From Bilifractor sp002394235 (GTDB lineage Bacteria; Bacillota; Clostridia; Lachnospirales; Lachnospiraceae): a stretch of 64,000 nucleotides of DNA. Made by a program: the position numbers and the translations under genes. Where the stretch lies: NCBI RefSeq assembly GCF_052118845.1, contig NZ_JBQKGJ010000016.1, positions 1-64,000 of the forward strand, written 5' to 3'. Below, one piece after another: positions 43,267 to 51,437 of the stretch. The notes beneath the pieces were generated by a model. It was given only the letters and a program-made list of their open reading frames with translations. It did not search any database and was not told the origin of the DNA. How positions within the stretch are numbered: position 1 is the stretch's first letter; every line of letters begins with the position of its first letter.

Positions 43267-44595
43267 TTATACACTTTCCGGCGGCGGTTGAACAATCCCT
43301 GCCCTGTGATACGTAAAACACTGATCCGAAAAACGCAGCCGGTCGCCGTCTTGAAGCGGATATGCCTCTCCGGAAACGAGCAGCTCGCCGTTCCGGAAGG
43401 TTCCGTTTTTGGAGTTCAGGTCGATAATCCAGTAACCATTTTCCCGATACACAAACCTGGCATGTATTCTGCTCACGGTTGGCACATTCAGAATCAGATC
43501 CGCAGATTTTCTGCTCTTCCCCAGAATATGGTTCCTCTTCCACAGTTCAAGCCTGTCTGTCCGGACGTTTCCGCTCCCGCCTCCTGAATCCTGTTCCCGG
43601 CCTTCCGGCAGCAGAAGGGCCTGAGCCCTCCGTTCCTCTCTCTCCTGCTTTCCCGATGCCAGAAGTACGGTTTCCTTCCAGCCGTCCTCATCGTCAGCGA
43701 CATGATCGGCACTCCTTTCAGATCTTCCGGTTGATAATCTGCCTGCCATTTCTACCGGTAATTTTCCGGAAATTGCATCCACCTCATTTGCATGGGAATC
43801 CTCCGACTGGTTCGCCTGCTCCTGCCTTTTCCCATCCGGGAAAAAATCACGCATGATTGCCGCTCCCTCTTCATCATTTTTCCCTTTTTCCCGTCTTCTG
43901 CGTGAAAACCAGTTTCGAATCCCTGCAAACAGACCTTCCCCGGAACTTTTTTCATCTTCCTCAAAAAATTCATCCAGGATTCTTTCCCGCTTTTCCCGTC
44001 GTTCTCTTTCTTCCTCTTCTGACACTCCCTTGCTCTCCGGCACCGGATCCGGCCGGCATTCCTCAATAAGTTTCTGAAACTCCCCGGCTGAAATGTTTCC
44101 CTCCGCCGCCTTCTGGTAAAAGGCATAGCCCATGATCACCGATTTCTTGTCCCCGTGATCCAGATGCGGAAGAATCATTTCTCCGAGTCTTTTCATCTGC
44201 TCGGAAAAAGGCTCTTCTTCATCCGGATAATATATAAAGTAGATCCGCGTTCTCTCCGCATTGAGAAAAATAAGCTCCGGACTCATCTGTATCCCGTTTT
44301 CATCCAGAAGAAATTCCTCAAGATTTCCGATTGCTGCCAGTACAGAGGAATACAGCTGTTCCAGAAGCTGTCCCGTGATCTTCTCGGTCTCCAGAATATC
44401 CTCCAGTGTCTGCATCGAGGTCACATCATAGAGGTACCTTGTGCTCGAATCAATTTCCTGAATGTGACAATCCAGAAAACCCGGTATATGATTCTCTGTC
44501 AGCATTCTGACCGTATAGCTGTGAACGTCCGGAGTCTTTCCGTCTGAAAGGATCCTGTAATTGTGATAAATATCCCGACTGCTCTCGATTTTCAT
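43267..44595 (-). CDS. FHA-domain protein of the Tad locus
   Basis: A 442-residue cytoplasmic protein. The N-terminal half (about 1-190) is a conserved domain found beside Gram-positive Tad genes (DUF6382-like, from memory). A highly charged Glu/Arg/Lys linker follows. The C-terminus (about 345-430) is an FHA domain that binds phosphothreonine: HILGKSRKSADLIL, VSRIHARF and DLNSKNGTFRNGE. FHA proteins in secretion loci usually couple assembly to Ser/Thr phosphorylation. No kinase gene is nearby. The start at 44595 follows AAAAGGGGG. It is the last gene of the minus-strand pilus cluster. Confidence 0.85.
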   Translation of the reverse strand: MKIESSRDIYHNYRILSDGKTPDVHSYTVRMLTENHIPGFLDCHIQEIDSSTRYLYDVTSMQTLEDILETEKITGQLLEQLYSSVLAAIGNLEEFLLDENGIQMSPELIFLNAERTRIYFIYYPDEEEPFSEQMKRLGEMILPHLDHGDKKSVIMGYAFYQKAAEGNISAGEFQKLIEECRPDPVPESKGVSEEEERERREKRERILDEFFEEDEKSSGEGLFAGIRNWFSRRRREKGKNDEEGAAIMRDFFPDGKRQEQANQSEDSHANEVDAISGKLPVEMAGRLSTGRSERSADHVADDEDGWKETVLLASGKQEREERRAQALLLPEGREQDSGGGSGNVRTDRLELWKRNHILGKSRKSADLILNVPTVSRIHARFVYRENGYWIIDLNSKNGTFRNGELLVSGEAYPLQDGDRLRFSDQCFTYHRAGIVQPPPESV

Positions 44596-44624
44596 CCTCT
44601 CGCCCCCTTTTCTGCGGATCATCC

Positions 44625-44725
44625 AGTAAACGTCCATACGATAAGTCGTGCCACAAACTGTATAAGCTGCGGATTACTCCGTGCTTCGCACTCCCGCAAT
44701 CCACAGGTGCCACATTTATTCGTGT
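44625..44725 (-). repeat. Dispersed intergenic repeat, copy E
   Basis: On the minus strand it reads GCGAAGCACGGAGTAATCCG, then CAGCTTATACAGTTTGTGGC, then ACTTATCGTATGGACGTTTAC. It is the best match to copy B (29378-29470) and copy H (50325-50395). It lies between two pilus genes. Confidence 0.75.
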
Positions 44726-44726
44726 T

Positions 44727-45191
44727 TTATCTCCCGAGAGCTTTCCTTACGGTTCTGGAAGCCCTGAGCTCTTCGACCGGGGTTACCTTATCCACATCCG
44801 CGCTGACCGACAGATTGAAAATATCCTGAAACGCCGCGAAGGTTTGATTGGAGAAGGAGACCGACGTTCCTCCCCTTCTGCAGCTGACATCAACCGCCGG
44901 TCTCGAAGCCGGTATAACCTGCGCATCCATTCTCTCCTCCGCCTTTCTTGCCGCCACACTCTGCGCGTCGATATCCCGGTCATACCGGCTGTTCCCGGCA
45001 AGACACACCTCCGCTGCCGCCGCCAGATACCAGTTCCTGTTATGCACGTAGAAACACAGAACAATAAGCACCGCCGTCACCAGCACCGTCACCGGAACAA
45101 TAACCGACGCCTCCACCGTCATGCTTCCCCGCGCGAACCATGCTGCCTTCTCACGCACGGCAGCATACTTCCGATTCTTCTTTCTGCTCAC
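44727..45191 (-). CDS. TadE/TadF-like pseudopilin
   Basis: A 154-residue protein starting at a GTG (45191) with GAGGAGG upstream. Basic N-terminus, then the TadE signature GSMTVEASVIVPVTVLVTAVLIVL, a prepilin-like Glu next to a membrane helix. The short exported remainder has one Cys pair region (VDVSCRRGGT). TadE-type proteins are processed by a prepilin peptidase and act as minor pilins in Flp pilus assembly. Between it and the upstream peptidase gene is a 177-bp spacer with no supported gene. Confidence 0.82.
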   Translation of the reverse strand: MSRKKNRKYAAVREKAAWFARGSMTVEASVIVPVTVLVTAVLIVLCFYVHNRNWYLAAAAEVCLAGNSRYDRDIDAQSVAARKAEERMDAQVIPASRPAVDVSCRRGGTSVSFSNQTFAAFQDIFNLSVSADVDKVTPVEELRASRTVRKALGR

Positions 45192-45368
45192 ATTTTTCCT
45201 CCTCGTCACCTGACTGCTCCCGCAGGCAAGCTCTGGGGTTCTGATTGCCAGGTGCAGCTTGTAATTGTACATTCTTTGAACGCCTTGGACTTACAAGTGT
45301 GAATCTGTTTGGATCACCACCTTCATTACCATTCCTCCCTTGAATATCTGTCATTTAGGAAATCTCTT

Positions 45369-45803
45369 TCATTGACGGCCAAACCACACGGATCCGGAAA
45401 AAACGCCCGAAACAAGCAATATCATAAACGACAGCCATAGAAACGGGACAAACGGCAGCGTGACTTTCCCGTCCGAACGTGCCGCCTTCACAATAACTCC
45501 TGTCAGAAGCACTCCGATGATTGCAGGAATAAGAATCCTGCACACGGCAATCAGGTCGCTCCACGCTCCACATGCGAGAAGGACAATGCCATCTCCCCCG
45601 CCCACCCTTTCCTTTGTCAGAACGGCTGCCAGCAGAAAAAGAAGCCCCGGGAACAATGCAGTCAGATCGACGCCTTTACGCGCGATGATACCGGCCAGAA
45701 GCAGCAGAAGCGTAAAGCCTGGAAAAATCCGACGTGTTTTCAGATCCAGCAGACCATTTACCGTCAGAATCAGCAAGATCATTCCCACACTCCAGCACCT
45801 CAT
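45369..45803 (-). CDS. A24-type prepilin peptidase, copy 2
   Basis: A 144-residue membrane protein with four or five spans. The two catalytic Asp motifs of the A24 family are present: the first in LLDLKTRRIFPG and the second in VGGGDGIVLL, a variant of GxGD. It should cleave the leader of Flp/TadE-type prepilins. GAGGAG precedes the ATG. A second, clearly different A24 enzyme opens the same cluster (53841-54365), so this locus has two. The division of labour is unknown. Confidence 0.82.
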   Translation of the reverse strand: MRCWSVGMILLILTVNGLLDLKTRRIFPGFTLLLLLAGIIARKGVDLTALFPGLLFLLAAVLTKERVGGGDGIVLLACGAWSDLIAVCRILIPAIIGVLLTGVIVKAARSDGKVTLPFVPFLWLSFMILLVSGVFSGSVWFGRQ

Positions 45804-45857
45804 TCCGACTCTCCTCTGCCTTTTCCAATGCTTTTACACAGGCCCCGCTCTCCCGCT

Positions 45858-46559
45858 TTACGCTGCTTCTGCTCTGTCCTTTGCCGCACATCGACTGCAG
45901 ATATGCATTCCTTCCGCCTCCGAAGCCGGCACAAGATGAACCTTTCTCGTAAGCCCGCTGCAACGCGAAGAATTGTGATAACACTCTCCCTCTCCGGTAA
46001 TATAGACAAGACCGTGCATCCCTCCCCTGCCGACACATTTCTCACACGCGTGATACCGTCCCCCTCCGGCATTTCTCATCCCCGGAACCAGCGCCGCAGG
46101 CACTCGCCGTATCTGAAGCTCCAGATACGTACATTCCGAACGGGTGTGATAGACACTTCCGTATTCTGTCACATAAACGAGACGATTTTCCTCCTCGGAA
46201 GGAAGTCCGCTGTTCTCCTCGGGATCTCTTCCCGTCCATGCATGAACTCTCCCTCTTACAGCAACGCTTCTTCCCGGAATCGGAACCGGAAACCATTCCG
46301 GCTTGTAATAGACCGGCTCACACAGATCAATGACAGCCGGTCCCGCATAAGAACCGGTCAACCCCGTAACCGCCCCTGCTTTTTCGACCGCTTCCTGAAG
46401 ATGAATCATCCTTTTCACATACATCCCGTAAATATCCATCATGCAGATCAGTGACGTCACGCAGAGAAAAAACAACGGAACCGACCATGCCGCTTCCACG
46501 GTCAGACTTCCCCGTCTCCACCTGTCCTTTTTTCTCTCTGTTTTTGCTTTTGTTTTCAT
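45858..46559 (-). CDS. TadE-like protein with a duplicated Cys/His module
   Basis: A 233-residue protein. The N-terminus carries the TadE signature GSLTVEAAWSVPLFFLCVTSL around a membrane helix. The exported C-terminal half contains two related modules: VYVTEYGSVYHTRSECTYL with YHACEKCVG, then VYITGEGECYHNSSRCSGL with HICSRCAAK. The YHxxxxC...CxxC pattern resembles tails seen on some secreted nucleases and hydrolases and suggests zinc binding or disulfides. It lies upstream of the second prepilin peptidase. The modular fusion is unusual for TadE. Confidence 0.82.
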   Translation of the reverse strand: MKTKAKTERKKDRWRRGSLTVEAAWSVPLFFLCVTSLICMMDIYGMYVKRMIHLQEAVEKAGAVTGLTGSYAGPAVIDLCEPVYYKPEWFPVPIPGRSVAVRGRVHAWTGRDPEENSGLPSEEENRLVYVTEYGSVYHTRSECTYLELQIRRVPAALVPGMRNAGGGRYHACEKCVGRGGMHGLVYITGEGECYHNSSRCSGLTRKVHLVPASEAEGMHICSRCAAKDRAEAA

Positions 46560-46699
46560 TTTTATCCCCTGCCAAAAAAATCTATGCGGTTGCCTGAAAA
46601 TCCGTGCTTCTGGGTGAAAGAATCCATCCGGTCAGCGAAACCTTCTGATCCACTCACACGAAGTGGAAAGCGGTGGACGAGCGCCGCGGCAGACCGGTG

Positions 46700-46795
46700 A
46701 AGTTGGTCACAGCGGCAGCTGCGAGAGTTGCGAAGCAACGGAGTAGCTGGTTTATACAGCTTGTGGCGCCCCTCTTGCGGGGCATGGTTGTTTTC
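46700..46795 (+). repeat. Dispersed intergenic repeat, copy F
   Basis: GAAGCAACGGAGTAGCTGG, TTTATACAGCTTGTGGC and CTCTTGCGGGGCATGG occur in order, matching diverged copy D near 41000. It fills part of a 512-bp gene-free spacer inside the pilus locus, which also has a CTCCCGC/GCGGGAG hairpin at 46926-46942. Confidence 0.65.
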
Positions 46796-46984
46796 TGTAC
46801 GGAATCCGCCGGGCTGCCTCCCGAATACGTTCAGATCCGGAAATGCATTCGCAGAATTATCTCATGTCCTTTCTTATAGTATAGTAATCATTCTTTTGTC
46901 GTTTCGGGTGTGGGGATTTTGGACCCTCCCGCAAAGCGGGAGACACCCCGCCGGATTCCGTATGGTTTGCAGGCTGCATATCAT

Positions 46985-47100
46985 ACCCATAGCTTCTCTC
47001 CCCGGTATGGTTAGCAAGCTACCAAGCTACATATCATACCCGCAGCTTCTCTCCCCGGTATGGTTAGCAAGCTACATATCATACCCGTAACTTCTCTCCG
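46985..47100. repeat. 45-53-bp tandem repeat copying the TadG-like gene 3' end
   Basis: GCTTCTCTCCCCGGTATGG-type units begin near 46992, 47045 and 47090. The last is the real gene end (codons for ERSYGYDM and TAG). The others repeat GGTATGATATGTAG, including the stop, beyond it. One copy has an 8-bp insertion. Confidence 0.85.
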
Positions 47101-48631
47101 CGGTATAGGTATTGGTACCGACGGAGGTTCCGATTTCGACATTCACGGCATCGATACAGTGATCCAGACGGAAGTTCTTCTTCCCCTCATGGGTTCGGAT
47201 ATTGAGTTCCGTCAGATCCATGATTCTCTCCGTCAGCTTTTCCGTTCCTTCGCCCAAAAGCAGAATTCTCAGATAGTCCCTGTATTCCAGACCGGTCAGA
47301 GAGGATTTTCTCTCATTTCCTGCCGCAGATGTGAATCTCCCGATATTTTCGATTGACAGCTGCCAGGATTCCGCCGTCTTTACGAGCGGTATTTTTCCGC
47401 CCTGAGTCAGAACCTGAAGATCCAGAACAGACTCTCCGTACGCCCACGCCACCCGGATCGCAAATGCCAGAACAGGCGCAAGCTCCGGGTTCAGAAGTCC
47501 TGCGCTGATTCCGGCTGCCAGCAGATCCGCCTGTGCTCTTTTATCCGGGTCTGTCATCAGAAAAATCATATTGGACGCCGCTCTTAGAACCTGCATCTTC
47601 GAAAGTACCAGTTTCAGATTGTCCCGGTCATTTCTCCTCCCGCCTATCGCGTACTCTGCCTGGTATAAAAGCGGCTTCTGCTGTTCTCCGTCTTGAAAGC
47701 ACGGAAAGTCCTCGATCAGAAATTCCTGGATCAGAAGTTTTTCCATCGGTCCTTCCCATTTCGAAGGCGTCATCCCCATCCCCAGAGAATGTTCTCTGTC
47801 GCTCAGCAGTTCTCCTGCTCCAATGCTTTTCCGGGAAAGACCGGGTTCATTTTCTCCGAACACAAGCTTCAGCAGGCCTTTCCCCCGGAGGAGCTGGTAA
47901 GAAAGAAGTGGGTTCTCCCAGACCGGCACGACATTGCCGCCGAATCCCTCTGCGATTTCTTCCGCCGAGATTTCTTCCGATTCTTCCCCGCTCTGTTCGA
48001 CCGAAGGCACCGGACGGCACAGCCCCTCGGCAACATCTCTGTCATAATACTCCTGCGCATTTTCCGTCCGGTACGTTCCGGCCTGCTTTTTCAGCCCGTC
48101 CGCCTTTTCTCCATCCTCATATATTCCCTCTGATATTTTTTTCAGCAGTTCCGCTCCGGCCTGGAGCTTCATCTGTTCACACACCTGCCTTCGAAAGGCG
48201 GTATTTTCCTGATCGGTCGCCAGGACATAACCCGTCACCGAGCAATTTTCTCTGTTCAGCCGGATGCTCAGCAGATTTCCTCCTCCCGTCAGGTTATTCT
48301 TCGTCGGATCCAGGACATACTCCGAGTACGTCTCCGTCTCCCGGAGCACCTCATCCAGACGGAGACCGGATGTCCCGTACCCTCCGTCCAGAAACAGCAG
48401 TCCATAATCCTCAAACAGCTCGCGGTCGTACTGCGCAAATACCGAATACAATCCCTGCTCCAGGGCACTGGCAGTCGCGGCTCTCGCCGCAGCCTGCCGC
48501 ATGGACTTCAGTCCCGCAAAAATCAACCCCAGGAGAACCAACAGCAGCATGCTGACAAACAGTGTGATACTGCCCCGGCTCATCCTCTCTCTTCGGTTAT
48601 CCGTTAACAATTTCCGCATCTTGCCCCTCAT
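47072..48631 (-). CDS. TadG-like pilus locus protein (DUF5702-type)
   Basis: A 519-residue protein with a short basic N-terminus, GSITLFVSMLLLVLLGLIFAGL as a single membrane helix, and a large exported domain beginning RQAAARAATASALEQGLYSVFAQYDRE (split here by motif only). Such proteins occupy the TadG position in Gram-positive Tad loci and may anchor the pilus; the DUF number is from memory. GGAGG precedes the ATG. It follows the Flp pilin gene and precedes the TadE gene. Its 3' end seeds a repeat array. Confidence 0.82.
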   Translation of the reverse strand: MRGKMRKLLTDNRRERMSRGSITLFVSMLLLVLLGLIFAGLKSMRQAAARAATASALEQGLYSVFAQYDRELFEDYGLLFLDGGYGTSGLRLDEVLRETETYSEYVLDPTKNNLTGGGNLLSIRLNRENCSVTGYVLATDQENTAFRRQVCEQMKLQAGAELLKKISEGIYEDGEKADGLKKQAGTYRTENAQEYYDRDVAEGLCRPVPSVEQSGEESEEISAEEIAEGFGGNVVPVWENPLLSYQLLRGKGLLKLVFGENEPGLSRKSIGAGELLSDREHSLGMGMTPSKWEGPMEKLLIQEFLIEDFPCFQDGEQQKPLLYQAEYAIGGRRNDRDNLKLVLSKMQVLRAASNMIFLMTDPDKRAQADLLAAGISAGLLNPELAPVLAFAIRVAWAYGESVLDLQVLTQGGKIPLVKTAESWQLSIENIGRFTSAAGNERKSSLTGLEYRDYLRILLLGEGTEKLTERIMDLTELNIRTHEGKKNFRLDHCIDAVNVEIGTSVGTNTYTAERSYGYDM

Positions 48632-48705
48632 CGCTCTTCCTCCGGTTATCTGTTAGCAATTCCCCGCTCCGTATTGTTCTTTCTGCGTTTTTCCGCTAAC
48701 AATCA
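48592..48705. repeat. 49-bp direct repeat around the TadG-like gene start
   Basis: CGGTTATCCGTTAACAAT at 48594, CGGTTATCTGTTAGCAAT at 48643, and a diverged CCGCTAACAATCACCGC near 48695 repeat. The first copy is inside the coding start; the others are in the upstream spacer. Confidence 0.6.
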
Positions 48706-48732
48706 CCGCGTGCCGTCCATCATCGATCCCCC

Positions 48733-48912
48733 TCAGATCCCCTGACTTTTACTTGTAATCTTGCTCAGAATACTAGACACCAGACTTGTCAGCTGACTCT
48801 TGAAGATAATCACAAGTCCAATCAGCACCACAATGATCAGTATGATTTCCACCGTGCTGATTCCATCTTCTTCCATCAAAAAAGCCCTCAGCATCTTTCG
48901 CAGTTTTTTCAT
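48733..48912 (-). CDS. Flp-type major pilin
   Basis: A 59-residue prepilin. The basic leader MKKLRKMLRAFLMEEDG precedes ISTVEIILIIVVLIGLVII, a Flp-like hydrophobic segment with the conserved Glu at position +5 or so after the processing site, followed by a short hydrophilic tail ending KSQGI. AAAGGAGGACAAA stands directly before the ATG. Position between tadC and the TadG-like gene is where Gram-positive Tad loci keep the pilin. It would be cleaved by one of the two A24 peptidases and polymerised into the pilus. Confidence 0.88.
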   Translation of the reverse strand: MKKLRKMLRAFLMEEDGISTVEIILIIVVLIGLVIIFKSQLTSLVSSILSKITSKSQGI

Positions 48913-48959
48913 TTTGTCCTCCTTTTCTCAGAGATACTTTCCCCTGGCTTTGTTCATGT

Positions 48960-49030
48960 TCCCGTAGATACTTCTTCCATGCTTTGTGCACATTGGTGGC
49001 GTACCGCCTGCGGGGCATGGCGTTTTCCTG
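48960..49030 (+). repeat. Dispersed intergenic repeat, partial copy G
   Basis: CATTGGTGGCGTACCGCCTG followed by CGGGGCATGGCGTTTTCCTG matches the right-hand end of copies D and F (GCGGGGCATGG plus a TTTTC tract). It lies between the pilin and tadC genes. Confidence 0.45.
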
Positions 49031-49048
49031 AATCTCATCCGGATTTCG

Positions 49049-50284
49049 TCAGAGCTGCATTGTCGCCGGAATGATGATGATAAGCAGTACAATTCCAAGC
49101 ATGACAAACATCGGAAAGACCATGCGTATGGCAGCCCGGTCTCCCTCCGCTCTTGCGCGTCTTTTCCGGGTCTCAAATGCTTCCTGCACTTCTTTTTCAA
49201 GCATCCCTGACAGCTGGCTGCCTCCCTTTTTCTGGCTCTGGGCGAGAAGCAGAGCCAGCTTTCTGTACTCCGGTGTGCCGCATCTCTCTCCGAAGTGTGT
49301 CAGAGCGTCCTGCTCATACACCCCATTATTCATTTCCGCCACGGTTATGCCGACTTCTCGGTACTCCCTTCCAAGTCTCTCCATCGCCTTTCTCACGCTG
49401 AGGCCCGCTGCCGTAAGCAGCTGCAGCTTGCTTACCAGTTCCGGATACTGACTGGTGAGGAGCTTCCTTCGTTTCTGTTCTGCTTTCTCCTTTCTGTCCT
49501 TTCCCGCAAAAAAAGGAGCAATTCCAACCAGAAGAATGATCATGCAGAGATAAGCTCCCTTATGACTGATTTTCCTGTACCAGGTCAGCTTCTCTCCGTC
49601 CGCCCGCTCCGGAAGCAGGTATTCCTCCGACAGATCTCTTCCATTCTTTGCGGCTCTCTCATTCAGCGCTTCACTTTCCTTCTGAATTCTTTCCTGTACC
49701 GCCTCCTTTTCTCTTGAGGGATATACAGTCATCACCCTCTGATATTCTTCCTCTTTTCCGGACAGAGAAAGTTTTCCGGTTAATGTCACCTTATCTCCGA
49801 CCTCCGGAATCTCCGGAGAGAGAACGCCCTCCCAGCTGACGAGATCCGGGCGGTCCGTAGACCACTCCACCGTCATCGACGGGTTCGTAAAGTTCTCCGG
49901 AAGTTCCAGGTTCCACTCAATCCGCCCGAAATCTGCATTCTTTCCCAGAATCCTCTCGTCCAGTGCCTGCATCTCCTTCCGGATCTCTGCTTCCGCTTCC
50001 CGAGACGAATAACTCTGTTGCGGTATCTCAATTGTGATTTCCTCTTTTTCGCCCCTTCCGGACGCGACGGCCAGCTCCACCTGTTCTCCCGCAGCTTCCC
50101 CCGATGTTCTCCTGACGGATTTCACCGTTTCCCAGTCTCCCTCCCGTATCTCCCGGAAGACCACCACTCCCGCAGCCGCGGTACTGATGATTAAAATCAG
50201 AAAAAAGACGCCGGATATTTTCTGATGACGGAAAAGCCAGATGACAGCCGCTGCTGTAGCTGCCGGAAGCACCATTTTTATCAA
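49049..50284 (-). CDS. tadC: TadC-type inner-membrane platform protein with Ig-like insert
   Basis: A 411-residue protein. The C-terminal third (about 275-411) is a T2SF domain (LVSKLQLLTAAGLSVRKAMERLG, then a final membrane helix). Two helices near the N-terminus precede an exported region of about 200 residues containing NFTNPSMTVEWSTDRPDL and VTLTGKLSLSGKEEE, which looks like an atrophied bacterial Ig-like domain. A third helix follows. The TTG at 50284 is chosen since AGGAGG lies five bases upstream. TadC normally lacks such an insert. With TadB it forms the assembly platform driven by TadA. Confidence 0.85.
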   Translation of the reverse strand: MIKMVLPAATAAAVIWLFRHQKISGVFFLILIISTAAAGVVVFREIREGDWETVKSVRRTSGEAAGEQVELAVASGRGEKEEITIEIPQQSYSSREAEAEIRKEMQALDERILGKNADFGRIEWNLELPENFTNPSMTVEWSTDRPDLVSWEGVLSPEIPEVGDKVTLTGKLSLSGKEEEYQRVMTVYPSREKEAVQERIQKESEALNERAAKNGRDLSEEYLLPERADGEKLTWYRKISHKGAYLCMIILLVGIAPFFAGKDRKEKAEQKRRKLLTSQYPELVSKLQLLTAAGLSVRKAMERLGREYREVGITVAEMNNGVYEQDALTHFGERCGTPEYRKLALLLAQSQKKGGSQLSGMLEKEVQEAFETRKRRARAEGDRAAIRMVFPMFVMLGIVLLIIIIPATMQL

Positions 50285-50324
50285 TTCTGCCTCCTTTCCC
50301 ACACCACATACTTATACAATGCTC

Positions 50325-50395
50325 CTGCCATTAGCTGACCTTATACAGTGTGTGACACAACTTATCGTACAAGGGTTTACTTCATGCTACCTGTA
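50325..50395 (+). repeat. Dispersed intergenic repeat, copy H
   Basis: CTTATACAGTGTGTGACACA then ACTTATCGTACAAGGGTTTAC matches the core of copies B and E in the opposite orientation. It fills the short tadB-tadC spacer almost completely. Confidence 0.7.
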
Positions 50396-50408
50396 TATTC
50401 CTCAATGC

Positions 50409-51437
50409 TCAGACCTCGATTTTGCACATCTTTCTTCCCGCCGCAAATGCTCCTGCATACAGGATCAGACAGAAGGTCATCAGAACGGCGCCTGCCGGAT
50501 TTCCGTAGATTTTGTCTGAAAATCCTTCAAATGTCACCCGCATGTACAAAATAATCCCCGCCGGCATGAAGCTCATGATGCTCTGCTCATATCGTCTGGA
50601 AGCCGTAACCGTGTCAATTTCCTGCCGGGTATCGATCTTCTCGCAGATATTTCTCCACGTTGACTCCAGAATATGACTCATATCCCCGCCGGTCCGCTTT
50701 GCGATCACCAGAACCTCGCTGAAATTCATGATATCCTCCACTCCGCTCCGCGTTCCGAGTTCAAGGAACAGCTGCTCTACCGGCTTTCCGAACCGCATCT
50801 GCCCTGTAATATCCTTCAGTTCTGCTGCAAGCGGATCCCTCCTTCCATACAATTTTGTGAGATCAGATGCCGACATGCGGACACCATTTTCCAGAGAATA
50901 GCCGGCCAGAAGATTCGTATGAAGAGAAGACAGAAAATCCCGGAAGTGATAATTCAGCAGCCGCTGCCTTTCCTCCCGCTTCTGCTTCTTCTTCGCGAGA
51001 ACATAGAAGACCATGACCGGAACAGCCACCGGGGCAGCAAAGAGGGAATGGTAGCACAGCCATACCACGCACACTCCCAGCAGCATTCCGATGAATCCGT
51101 ACTTCAGAAGCTCCACAGGTGAAAACGTGTAAACCCGGTAGTCCGTCCTTCCTGTCCTGCGTATTCTTTTCGCCCCTCTTATTTCATAGGATCCGCCTGC
51201 CCTTCCCGCCCATGCGGTCTTTCTTTTTCTGCCTGGCCCTTCCGCCCCTTCGGTCTTTCTTTTTCTTCCTGCTCCTTCCGCCTCTACGGTCTTTCTCCAG
51301 CGTCCTTCCTTCTTTTCTCCTTCTCCAGAACGTTCTTTGAGAACTTTTCTGCCTGATGTTCCTCCTTTTCGATCTTCCTCACGGGAGGCTGCGCCTCCGC
51401 CAGAGCTTTTCCAGTTTTTCACGATTTCCAAGTTCAT
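50409..51437 (-). CDS. tadB: TadB-type inner-membrane platform protein
   Basis: A 342-residue protein. The first 90 residues are a very basic, low-complexity stretch with repeated GRKRKT units encoded by 36-bp in-frame DNA repeats (at about 51215, 51251, 51287). Then come two membrane helices, a T2SF domain (FLSSLHTNLLAGYSLENGVR, IAKRTGGDMSHILESTW) and C-terminal helices. It pairs with TadC as the assembly platform. Its start overlaps tadA by 59 bp, suggesting tight coupling. The basic repeat is absent from ordinary TadB proteins and might be variable in length between strains. Confidence 0.88.
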   Translation of the reverse strand: MNLEIVKNWKSSGGGAASREEDRKGGTSGRKVLKERSGEGEKKEGRWRKTVEAEGAGRKRKTEGAEGPGRKRKTAWAGRAGGSYEIRGAKRIRRTGRTDYRVYTFSPVELLKYGFIGMLLGVCVVWLCYHSLFAAPVAVPVMVFYVLAKKKQKREERQRLLNYHFRDFLSSLHTNLLAGYSLENGVRMSASDLTKLYGRRDPLAAELKDITGQMRFGKPVEQLFLELGTRSGVEDIMNFSEVLVIAKRTGGDMSHILESTWRNICEKIDTRQEIDTVTASRRYEQSIMSFMPAGIILYMRVTFEGFSDKIYGNPAGAVLMTFCLILYAGAFAAGRKMCKIEV

